A stretch of DNA of 64,000 bases from Bradyrhizobium sp. BTAi1 (GTDB lineage Bacteria; Pseudomonadota; Alphaproteobacteria; Rhizobiales; Xanthobacteraceae), in assembly GCF_000015165.1 (NCBI RefSeq), contig NC_009485.1:1178001-1242000 (forward strand), in the 5' to 3' direction. The position numbers and the translations under genes were made by a program. Positions 44,285-51,633 of this stretch are shown piece by piece. Each line of letters opens with the position of its first letter. Position 1 is the stretch's first letter. Below the pieces are notes generated by a model. That model had not been told where the DNA came from, made no database searches, and worked only from the letters and a program-made list of their open reading frames with translations.

Positions 44285-44614
44285 ATTGAGGATGAAATCA
44301 GCAAGCTCAAGACATTCGATGCCGCTGAGCACCTCCGTACGCCGGCCGCCCGAGCGGAGGATCTCAACCTCGTGCTCGCCGACGGTGATCCCGCCGAGGT
44401 CCGCGACGCCCTCGACCTCGTCGCCCGGGCGCAGGGCATGAGCCAGGTTGCCGAGTCCGCCGGCGTGACGCGGCAAGGGCTCTACAAGACCCTCGGCGAG
44501 AACGGCAATCCGGAGTTCGCGACCGTCCTGCGGATCATCACCGCGACGGGAATCCGGTTGACGGCCGAGCCGGCCGGCGCCAAGCCGAAGACGAAAGCCG
44601 CGGCGTCGCGGTGA
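44285..44614 (+). pseudogene. HigA-type addiction-module antidote, start disrupted
   Basis: The frame encodes FDAAEHLRTPAARAEDLNLVL, ALDLVARAQGMSQVAESAGV and TRQGLYKTLGENGNPEFATV, a Cro/C1-type helix-turn-helix antidote (TIGR02684-like). The natural start, ATG at 44292 with GGAGG and GAGG just upstream, is out of frame with this sequence. Reading ATG AAA TCA instead of the expected ATG AAA ATC suggests loss of one A. No other good start exists (ATT at 44285 is in frame). No RelE-like toxin is next to it, so it is a solitary, probably silent remnant. Confidence 0.6.
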
Positions 44615-44696
44615 CGATCTCCGGCTGAAGCGCAGCTCAGTCGCGCGTCTCATGCAGCGCCGCAACTCCGCATTCCCTTCACCATGAGGACCCCCC

Positions 44697-45671
44697 ATGA
44701 GCATTCGCGTCGGCATCGTCGGGATCAGCGGTTTTGGCGGCGGCGAGGCGATGCGCCTGGTCGCGGGGCATCCCTCGTTCGAACTGGTCTACGCCGCGGG
44801 CGAGGGCAGCGCCGGCCAGCGGCTGGCGGAGCGATTCCCCGGCGTGCCGGCCAAGCTCGCCGATCTCGTGATCGAGAAATGGGACCCCGCGCGCCTGCCG
44901 TCCCTCGACGTGCTGTTCGCCTCGCTCCCCACCGGCGCCTCGAGAGATGCACTGGCGCGCGTGCCTGATGACGTGAAGATCGTCGACATCGGCGGCGATC
45001 ACCGCTACGCCGACGGCTGGACCTACGGCCTCGCCGACGTCTGGCCCCAGGAGATCGCAAGCAAGACCCGCATCGCCAATCCCGGCTGTTTCCCCGCGGC
45101 GGCGCTGACCCCGCTGGCGCCGCTGCTGGCCGACAAGCTGATTTCGCCCGACACCATCGTGATCGACGCCAAGACCGGCATCTCCGGCGCCGGCCGCGGC
45201 GGCGGCACAGGCTTCGGCTACGCCGAGAGCAACGAGAACCTGATCCCCTACGGCCTGCTCAGGCACGTCCACATGCCCGAGATCGAGCGCAGCATCGCGC
45301 GGATCAGCGGCGGCAGCGCCACAGGCCTCGTGTTCACGCCGCATCTGGTGCCGATGACCCGCGGCATTCTCGCCACCATTTACGCCCGCGGCCGCGCCAC
45401 CACCGCGCAGTGCCTCGACGCCGCTCGCCGCTTCTACGAAGGCAGCGCCTTCGTCCGCGTCACCGACAAGCCGCCGCAGACCAAATGGGCCGCCGGCTCC
45501 AACCTCGCCTTCGTCAGCTACGCCGCCGACCCCGAGCGCAACCTGGTGATCGCGCTCGGCGTCGTCGACAATCTCGGCAAGGGCGCGGCCGGGCAGGCGG
45601 TGCAGAATGCGAACCTGATGTGCGGGCTGCCGGAGACCGCGGGGCTGGAGGGGGCGCCGGTCTGGCCGTGA
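44697..45671 (+). CDS. argC: N-acetyl-gamma-glutamyl-phosphate reductase
   Basis: A 324-residue NADPH reductase of arginine synthesis, converting N-acetylglutamyl phosphate to the semialdehyde. It has the nucleotide motif GIVGISGFGGGEAMRLV, the active-site Cys131 in IANPGCFPAAAL, DAKTGISGAGRG, and HLVPMTRGILATIYA. Length matches the family. It stands alone, not in an arg operon, within the segment flanked by the lysA repeats, so it may be a second, acquired copy; whether another argC exists cannot be seen here. Confidence 0.88.
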   Translation: MSIRVGIVGISGFGGGEAMRLVAGHPSFELVYAAGEGSAGQRLAERFPGVPAKLADLVIEKWDPARLPSLDVLFASLPTGASRDALARVPDDVKIVDIGGDHRYADGWTYGLADVWPQEIASKTRIANPGCFPAAALTPLAPLLADKLISPDTIVIDAKTGISGAGRGGGTGFGYAESNENLIPYGLLRHVHMPEIERSIARISGGSATGLVFTPHLVPMTRGILATIYARGRATTAQCLDAARRFYEGSAFVRVTDKPPQTKWAAGSNLAFVSYAADPERNLVIALGVVDNLGKGAAGQAVQNANLMCGLPETAGLEGAPVWP

Positions 45672-45770
45672 GGTCGGCCGCGATTGTCACAGCAGCGGGA
45701 GACGGAACGGGTGATCAAACGGCGCCTCTCCTCAGCGTTTGATCCGCTGCACCGTCACCGTGGTCCCCAC

Positions 45771-46595
45771 TCAGAAGCCCGTCGAGAGCGCGACCTCGCG
45801 CCATCGGGCGATGATGGCGGCGTCGGAGGCGTGCTTCGCCTCGATCGCCGCGACGGTGTCGGCCCCCAGTGGTAACCGCACCGGCGGATCGGGCTCGCCG
45901 GCGAAGTCGACGAGCACCCGCGCGAGCTTGTCGGGATCGCCGGGCTGGGCGCCGTTGACGGTGCCGGCGTTCGCGCGGACCCGACCTGCCGTCGCGCTGT
46001 AATCGGGGATCACGATGCGGCTGACCTTCAACGACGAGGCGTCCATGAAGTCGGTCCGGAAGTAGCCCGGCTCGATCGCCGTCACATGGATGCCGAGCGG
46101 CTCGAGCTCGGCGCGCATCGCCTCCGACAACGCCTCGACGGCGAACTTGGTCGCGCCATAGACGCCGAAGCCGGCCGAGCCGCGATAGCCGCCGATCGAC
46201 GAGATGTTGAGGATGCGGCCGGACCGTGCCTTGCGCATGTGGGGCAGAATGGCGCGGGTGACGGCCAGGAGCCCGAACACGTTGGTGCGGAAGACGGCCT
46301 CGATCTCCTCTTGGCTGGTTTCCTCGACCGCGCCCATCAGGCCGAAGCCGGCGTTGTTGAGGAGCACGTCGATCCTGCCGAAGCGGTCGATCGCCGCCTG
46401 CGCCGCCGCGACCGCCTCGCTCTCCCTGGTCACGTCGAGCGCGAGGGCCAGGAGGTCGGGATGTGCCCCGATGCGATCGACGATCGCCTTCGGATTGCGG
46501 GCGGTCGCCACGACGGCGTCGCCTCCGTCCAGCGCCCGCTGCGCCACCAGCGCGCCGAAGCCGCGCGAGGCCCCTGTGATGAACCAGACTCTCAT
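45771..46595 (-). CDS. Short-chain dehydrogenase/reductase
   Basis: A 274-residue classical SDR. NAD(P) motif TGASRGFGALVAQRAL, NNAGFG, and the catalytic Ser and YxxxK in ISSIGGYRGSAGFGVYGATKFAVEAL are intact. EPGYFRTDF follows, as in many SDRs acting on ketones. The Arg after the glycine motif and ATARN suggest NADP preference. The start at 46595 puts the Rossmann strand at the N-terminus. It lies 53 bp after the MDR gene on the same strand and may share its LysR-controlled promoter. Confidence 0.9.
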   Translation of the reverse strand: MRVWFITGASRGFGALVAQRALDGGDAVVATARNPKAIVDRIGAHPDLLALALDVTRESEAVAAAQAAIDRFGRIDVLLNNAGFGLMGAVEETSQEEIEAVFRTNVFGLLAVTRAILPHMRKARSGRILNISSIGGYRGSAGFGVYGATKFAVEALSEAMRAELEPLGIHVTAIEPGYFRTDFMDASSLKVSRIVIPDYSATAGRVRANAGTVNGAQPGDPDKLARVLVDFAGEPDPPVRLPLGADTVAAIEAKHASDAAIIARWREVALSTGF

Positions 46596-46648
46596 CGGAC
46601 TATTCCTCGATATTGCCGTTGCGTGTGAGGCTCGGGGGTCGCGCCGGC

Positions 46649-47635
46649 TCATGCCGCCGCGATGTCGATGGCGATCTTGCCGGTGCCGCCCGTCTTGAGC
46701 GCGTCATAGGCCGCACCGACGTCCTCGAGGGCGAACCGGCGCGAGTCGAGCAGCGGCGTGAGCTTGCCGGATTCCACCAGCTGTGCGGCCTGGGCGAGGA
46801 TCTCGCCGTGATGCCGCCGTCCCTTGCCGTCGAGCAGCGGCAGCAGTGTGAAGACGCCGGAATAGGTGCCGCCCTTGAACGACAGCGGCGCCAGCGGATG
46901 GGTGCCCCAGCCCAGCGACGAGGTGACATGGCCGAACCGCGCGACCGCGGCGAAGGCGGTGTCGAGCGCGCCGACCGTGTCGTAGACGATGTCGAAGCCG
47001 CGGCCCGCCGTGATGCGCGCGACGGCGTCGGCGATCGGTTCGTTGCGGTCGATGAAAACAGCGCCCAGGCGCTCGATCACCGGCCGGCTCTCTGGACGTC
47101 CCGTTGCGAAAACCGTTGCGCCGAAGGCGAGGCCGAGCTGGACGACGATGTGACCGACACCGCCGGCGCCGCCCAGGACGAGCAGCGTCTGTCCCGGCCG
47201 GATGCCGACGCGATCGACCAGGCCTTCCCAGGCCGTGATCGTCACCAGCGGCAGGACGGCCGCCTCGCGCATGCTGAGGTTCGCCGGCTTGGCCGCGAGC
47301 AGATCCGCGTCGGCGCTGACATATTCGGCCAGCGTTCCCGGGTGGCCGCCGACTCCGCCGACCATGCCGTAGACCTCGTCGCCCGGACGAAACCGGGTGA
47401 CGCCTTCGCCCGTGGCTTCGACCGTGCCGGCCATGTCCAGGCCGAGGATGGCGGGAGCCGGTTGCCTGGCATGCGCGGCCTGGCCGGCATGGATCTTGGT
47501 ATCGAGCGGGTTGGTGCCGGCCGCGGCGATGCGGACGAGGACCTCGCCGCGTCCCGGCGCGGGGCGGCTGATCGCGGTGACGCGGAGCGGCGCGCCGGTT
47601 TCGTGGAGAATGGCAGCCTTCATCGAGATGGTCAT
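46649..47635 (-). CDS. Zinc-free MDR oxidoreductase (quinone reductase type)
   Basis: A 328-residue medium-chain reductase. GroES-like part MKAAILHETGAPLRVTAIS and AAGTNPLDTKI; the cofactor motif is LVLGGAGGVGHIVVQLGLAFGA. The zinc-binding residues of alcohol dehydrogenases (CxxH site, structural cysteines) are absent, which places it with NADPH:quinone reductases. A strong AGGAGG sits 5 bases before the ATG at 47635. It is divergent from a LysR regulator and followed by an SDR, a common regulator-plus-redox-enzyme unit. Confidence 0.9.
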   Translation of the reverse strand: MTISMKAAILHETGAPLRVTAISRPAPGRGEVLVRIAAAGTNPLDTKIHAGQAAHARQPAPAILGLDMAGTVEATGEGVTRFRPGDEVYGMVGGVGGHPGTLAEYVSADADLLAAKPANLSMREAAVLPLVTITAWEGLVDRVGIRPGQTLLVLGGAGGVGHIVVQLGLAFGATVFATGRPESRPVIERLGAVFIDRNEPIADAVARITAGRGFDIVYDTVGALDTAFAAVARFGHVTSSLGWGTHPLAPLSFKGGTYSGVFTLLPLLDGKGRRHHGEILAQAAQLVESGKLTPLLDSRRFALEDVGAAYDALKTGGTGKIAIDIAAA

Positions 47636-47689
47636 GGCGACCTCCTGTTGTGATGGAGGCATCATCGGCCGTCGTGCCATGAATGGACA

Positions 47690-47727
47690 TCATCGAGTTC
47701 GTATGTAATCCATTCAGTTTTGAATGG
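47690..47727. promoter_or_regulatory. Likely LysR operator with TGAATGG repeats
   Basis: Between the divergent MDR and LysR starts is the inverted repeat CCATTCA-GTTT-TGAATGG (47710-47727), and a further TGAATGG copy at 47690-47696. LysR-type regulators bind dyads of this size between divergent genes. The dyad lies 41-58 bases upstream of the LysR start at 47768 and 75-92 upstream of the MDR start. Confidence 0.55.
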
Positions 47728-47767
47728 GCGTCTCGTGTCCGTCGCCCCCGTCGTCGAAAGGCCTCGC

Positions 47768-48622
47768 ATGGAGTGGAGCGACCTGCGGATCTTCCTCGCC
47801 ATCGCGCGCGAGGGCACGCTCGGCGCGGCCGCGCGCCGGCTCGGCCTGTCTCAGCCGACCATGGGACGCCGCCTGGCGGCGCTCGAAGCGGCCGTGAGCC
47901 AGACGCTGTTTCAGCGCACGGCCGAAGGCTTCGTGCTGACCCACGAGGGCACGGCGGTGTTGGCCCACGCCGAGCGGATGGAGGAGGAGGCGCTCGCGTT
48001 CGAGCGGCGCCTGGCGGGCGCGCAGGCGCAGCTCGACGGTTTTCTCCGGATCTCGTCGTCGGACTGGTTCGGCCGCCTGATGCTGACGCCGGTTCTGGCC
48101 GAATTCGGCCGGTTGCACCCGCGCGTCTGTGTCGAGCTCTTGACCGACGCGCGGCTCTACAGCCTTCCCCGCCGCGAGGCCGATCTCGTGTTTCGCATCC
48201 GCGCGTTCGACGAGCCGGAGGTGATCTCGCGCCGGCTCCTGCACATCCCCTATGCCGTGTATGGCCCGCTCGACGGCCCGCAGGCCGTCGAGGGCGATGG
48301 CCAGGGGATCAGGGTCGTCACCATGGACACGGCTTTCGCCGACATGCCCGATGCGCGCTGGCTGGCGAAGCGACTGCCGAAGGCCGAGGTCGCGATGCGC
48401 AGCAACAACCGCGACGTTCAGGCCATGCTATCAGCGCAAGGCGCGGGGCTCGCCGTGCTGCCGCGGCCGCTCGGCGACGCGACGCCGGGCCTGCGGCCTG
48501 TCGACATCGGCGAGCAGCCGCCGGGGCGGGACACCTATGTCGGCTATCACCGCGATCTGCGCCGGCTCGCCCGGCTGCGGGCGCTGCTCGACCTCGTCAT
48601 CTCGCAACTGGCGTCCGCGTGA
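47768..48622 (+). CDS. LysR-family transcriptional regulator
   Basis: A 284-residue regulator. N-terminal helix-turn-helix: MEWSDLRIFLAIAREGTLGAAARRLGLSQPTMGRRLAALEA. The rest is the LysR effector-binding domain (ISSSDWFGRLMLTPVLAEF, DLVFRIRAF). The ATG at 47768 is chosen because MEWSDLRIF is the usual family start; an upstream ATG at 47720 would lie inside the predicted operator. It is divergent from the MDR/SDR pair and probably regulates it. Confidence 0.9.
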   Translation: MEWSDLRIFLAIAREGTLGAAARRLGLSQPTMGRRLAALEAAVSQTLFQRTAEGFVLTHEGTAVLAHAERMEEEALAFERRLAGAQAQLDGFLRISSSDWFGRLMLTPVLAEFGRLHPRVCVELLTDARLYSLPRREADLVFRIRAFDEPEVISRRLLHIPYAVYGPLDGPQAVEGDGQGIRVVTMDTAFADMPDARWLAKRLPKAEVAMRSNNRDVQAMLSAQGAGLAVLPRPLGDATPGLRPVDIGEQPPGRDTYVGYHRDLRRLARLRALLDLVISQLASA

Positions 48623-48716
48623 GATGCGTTTGACACTGCGGCGCTCTCGATCTCGTCGGCGCTCCGGATCTCGTCCCCCGCGTGCCTCCAGTTTTGTGCA
48701 GTGTCACCGTAATCCC

Positions 48717-49217
48717 GCCTATGCCGCGATGGTCAAGCGCGTCAGCCACAATCTCGGCTGCACCCTGATGTTCGAGCCGGGACGGATGATCGTCGGCAAT
48801 GCCGGCATCCTCGTCGCCAATGTGATCTATGTGAAGCACGGCGAGGCCAAGAACTTCGTCATCATCGACGCCGCGATGAACGACCTGATCCGCCCGACGC
48901 TCTACGAGGCCCATCACGACATCCTGCCGGTGGTCCAGCCCGCGCCGGGTGCGCCGTCGTTCACAGCCGACGTCGTCGGCCCGGTCTGCGAGAGCGGCGA
49001 CTACCTCGCGCTCGACCGCACGCTGCCCGAACCTGCGCCCGGCGACCTCCTCGCCATCATGACATCAGGCGCCTACGGCGCCGTCCAGGCCTGCACCTAC
49101 AACACCCGCGCTTTGGTGCCCGAGGTGCTGGTCAAGGGCGACCAGGCCGCGGTGATCCGTCCGCGGATCGAGGTGGAGCAGCTGATCGCGATGGATACGC
49201 CGGCGCCTTGGCTGTGA
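48717..49217 (+). pseudogene. Truncated second copy of lysA (3' end, 166 codons)
   Basis: This stretch reads the last 166 codons of lysA (AYAAMVKRVSHNLGCTLMFE to IAMDTPAPWL) in an intact frame but without the PLP-lysine half or a start codon. It differs from the true lysA at scattered sites (for example AKVIYV/ANVIYV and NAPAFV/GAPSFT), mostly silent. It is the right-hand copy of the direct repeat. The open frame from 48252 that runs into it comes from out-of-frame LysR sequence, so it is not a fusion gene. Confidence 0.88.
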
Positions 49218-49381
49218 GGGGGGCAGCTGTTTGCCGCGCTTCGCAAATCTCGAACCCCTAACCCTTCGCGTAGTCTCGGACACCGTCGTAGCGGCGATTG
49301 CTGGAACAGCGGTCGTGGCTCGTTGTTCGGCCCCATGCGCCCAGCGGAATTCTCGCCGGGCAATTGCGAAATGCGGCTTCT

Positions 49382-49825
49382 CTACTTTCTGTCCTTTTTG
49401 CGTCGTCTTCCGATGGACGCTTTGAACATCTTCTCAAGACGTTTTCGGATCTGGGCCGGGTCTTTGGTTTCACATTCCCATATGATTTGAACACGCCAAC
49501 CTTCCGAGCTAAGCTGTAATGTCGCTTCCGCATCTCGCGCTACGTTTTGCGCTAGCTTTTTGCGCCAGAACTCTTCGCGAGTTTGAGGCATGGACGCACG
49601 CTTACAGCCCGGATGCCGATGCCAGAAGCATCCGTGAACGAACAACGCCGTCTTGTGCTTAGGGAACACCAGATCAGGTGTCCCCTTCAAATCACCGCGA
49701 TGCAGACGAAAACGAAGTCCCATCGCGTGGGCGATCGTTCTTACGCGCATTTCAGGCGTTGTATCCTTCCCCTGGATGCGCGCCATCACCGCGCTGCGCT
49801 GAGACGAAGTAAGCCGATCCATCAT
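49382..49825 (-). CDS. vsr: Vsr-type very-short-patch DNA endonuclease
   Basis: A 147-residue endonuclease. Residues line up with E. coli Vsr: catalytic Asp51 (GTPDLVFP), His64 and His69 (LFVHGCFWHRHPGC), and a zinc site of Cys66, His71, Cys74 and Cys117 (IIWECE). Vsr nicks T:G mismatches arising from deaminated 5-methylcytosine, and Vsr-like nucleases also serve as effectors in some restriction systems. The start at 49825 overlaps the upstream stop by 4 bp (ATGA), so it is the last gene of the methyltransferase operon. The end is strongly basic (SIGRRRKKDRK). Confidence 0.92.
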   Translation of the reverse strand: MMDRLTSSQRSAVMARIQGKDTTPEMRVRTIAHAMGLRFRLHRGDLKGTPDLVFPKHKTALFVHGCFWHRHPGCKRASMPQTREEFWRKKLAQNVARDAEATLQLSSEGWRVQIIWECETKDPAQIRKRLEKMFKASIGRRRKKDRK

Positions 49826-51633
49826 GCAGGCATTTTGATGAAATCTACACCTATGCGCGACAAATGTTGTCCGGCGACAAGAAGGGTCCGGCTGGCATTC
49901 AAATCCCTAAGCTGTTGAACAATTTCAAACTCCTCAGCAGAGAGTATCCCGGTCGGCGATTCTTCGTTTACGAATAAGCGATTAGCTGTAAAGACTTTCC
50001 GTGCGCCGTTTCGCGTAATTCTACCTCTGTTGTGGGCGAAAAAGAACTCATACGATGGGACGCCCGCATCATCTACGATCTTAAAAGCTTTTTGGTCTCC
50101 GGCAGATTGTTCCAGGAAAATGTACTTCCCCGTTGTCGCATCTTTAAGGGCCCTGTCTACTCTTGGATACCGCTCCAATCGGAGTGCCACGACTGCTGTC
50201 AGAGGATCGATGGAGCGCGCCCATGCTTGATAAGCACCCGGCTGACGGTCCTCCAAATCGCAGGCGGGTGAAGAAACCACCCAATAGGTATCCGTAGCTA
50301 CGCTTCTGAATATTGCGCCTGTCGTTAGATGTGCTCGGGCAAAGTCCTCCGTTGAGAAAAAAGTGTTCAATCTAAATATTGTCTGTTGAAGATCGACGAG
50401 GCCATCTGCTCTAGCCAATTTCCTGGCTCCCTCGAACAGACGTTTCGATGGAGTTGGCCAATCGGTCGACGTCCAACCCGTTTCTCTCAAGCTTCCGATC
50501 AGTGCATCGCTCGCATGGCGCAACAGTTCTTCGTCCGAAATCAGCCTCTGCCGGATGCCGTCCAAAACTTTATCTATGATTGAGATTATCGGCGCACTAA
50601 CATCAGGTGGTCTCTCCAGGTCGAGCGTTCCCAGTGATTGCAACAAGTAATACCAGAGCGCAGTTTGAGTGTCCGACTTCTGCAATTGACCATCGGCCGT
50701 GGCTAGTGCGTCTAACTCAAGAACGTTCTGGATTTCAGAGACTAAGATCTGGACTAAATTTGGCTGCCATGCGAGCAGCGCTTTTCGCAGTCCGGCCATG
50801 ATGCCGACTGGATCTTTCTCATCAACAGGCGCGGATCTGTCTTCAGGTAAATCGACCTTTTGAAGAATCGCGATGAATGCATTCTGTGATTGAATCCAAC
50901 GAACACCTCCGGCGAACCCGCCGGTAGCTCCTATAGACGGCAGCTTAGAGTAATCGCGCGCAATCGCTCCCAGTTGGTGATGAAGCAACGCCTCAAGAAC
51001 GATGTCGAGAATGTCAGTCGCAATCTCCCGTTCCTCCAATTCTCCAGTGAGAACGGACTTAATAGATGGCTCGATATCACCCATCCTCCCTCTTGCCACG
51101 AACTGCATCAAAGCCTCTTTGTGGCTTTCGGGAACCAGCTCTTTCTCGACTAGGCGCTCCCATTCGGCTGCCGGTTGATCGGTTAGGCTTGCCGGAAGAC
51201 GCGACCATCCGCCGCGGATACACGAGATGATTTCGAGCCAAACGTCATCGAGCTTGGGCTCGTTGGTGTAAACAACGACTGTGTTGAAGTGCTTAGAATG
51301 AGCTAGGTCTCTCAAGAGTCTGATGGACTGCTCGCTGTTGTTTTCACCTGGGCCGAGGTGATAGTCCAGAACAACAAGATCGCTCTTCCGCAACCGTTCT
51401 GATTGGTCTGCCACAATACCGTTTTCAATATCGCAGATCATGTTGGATCGCTTAAATCCTTCATACATCGCGGTCGCAAGAAGCTTCTGGCGAAACCTCT
51501 TCGCATTATCTCTACTTTCGCCCGCGGCAAGATCGGAAAAAGTAGGAAATTCGTCGTCGATCATTAGCACGGTCCGAAGAGGTTTCTTCTCGAACGTTTC
51601 TATGACGACGGCCTCGTATGCAGCGTCAGGCAT
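49822..51633 (-). CDS. Receiver-domain protein with large uncharacterised output region
   Basis: A 603-residue protein. Residues about 18-140 form a CheY-like receiver: acidic pair Asp26-Asp27 (VLMIDDEF), phospho-Asp90 (LVVLDYHLGPG), Thr123 (VVVYTNEP) and Lys127. All phosphotransfer residues are present. The remaining 460 residues match no output domain I know; they are mostly helical, with a VVSSPACDLED segment near residue 458. No DNA-binding helix-turn-helix is seen, so the output may be protein-protein or enzymatic. The ATG at 51633 overlaps the kinase-like gene by 8 bp; a TTG at 51657 is a weaker alternative. It is the natural partner of the kinase-like gene upstream. Confidence 0.75.
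   Translation of the reverse strand: MPDAAYEAVVIETFEKKPLRTVLMIDDEFPTFSDLAAGESRDNAKRFRQKLLATAMYEGFKRSNMICDIENGIVADQSERLRKSDLVVLDYHLGPGENNSEQSIRLLRDLAHSKHFNTVVVYTNEPKLDDVWLEIISCIRGGWSRLPASLTDQPAAEWERLVEKELVPESHKEALMQFVARGRMGDIEPSIKSVLTGELEEREIATDILDIVLEALLHHQLGAIARDYSKLPSIGATGGFAGGVRWIQSQNAFIAILQKVDLPEDRSAPVDEKDPVGIMAGLRKALLAWQPNLVQILVSEIQNVLELDALATADGQLQKSDTQTALWYYLLQSLGTLDLERPPDVSAPIISIIDKVLDGIRQRLISDEELLRHASDALIGSLRETGWTSTDWPTPSKRLFEGARKLARADGLVDLQQTIFRLNTFFSTEDFARAHLTTGAIFRSVATDTYWVVSSPACDLEDRQPGAYQAWARSIDPLTAVVALRLERYPRVDRALKDATTGKYIFLEQSAGDQKAFKIVDDAGVPSYEFFFAHNRGRITRNGARKVFTANRLFVNEESPTGILSAEEFEIVQQLRDLNASRTLLVAGQHLSRIGVDFIKMPA

Noticed and set aside
48252..49217. Apparent fusion of LysR-region sequence to a lysA-like C-terminus
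   Set aside because: The first half is an out-of-frame reading of the LysR gene; only 48717-49217 is real lysA-derived sequence.
43170..49217. Composite transposon or IS bounded by the direct repeats
   Set aside because: The repeats are lysA coding sequence, diverged from each other, with no transposase or terminal inverted repeats between or in them.
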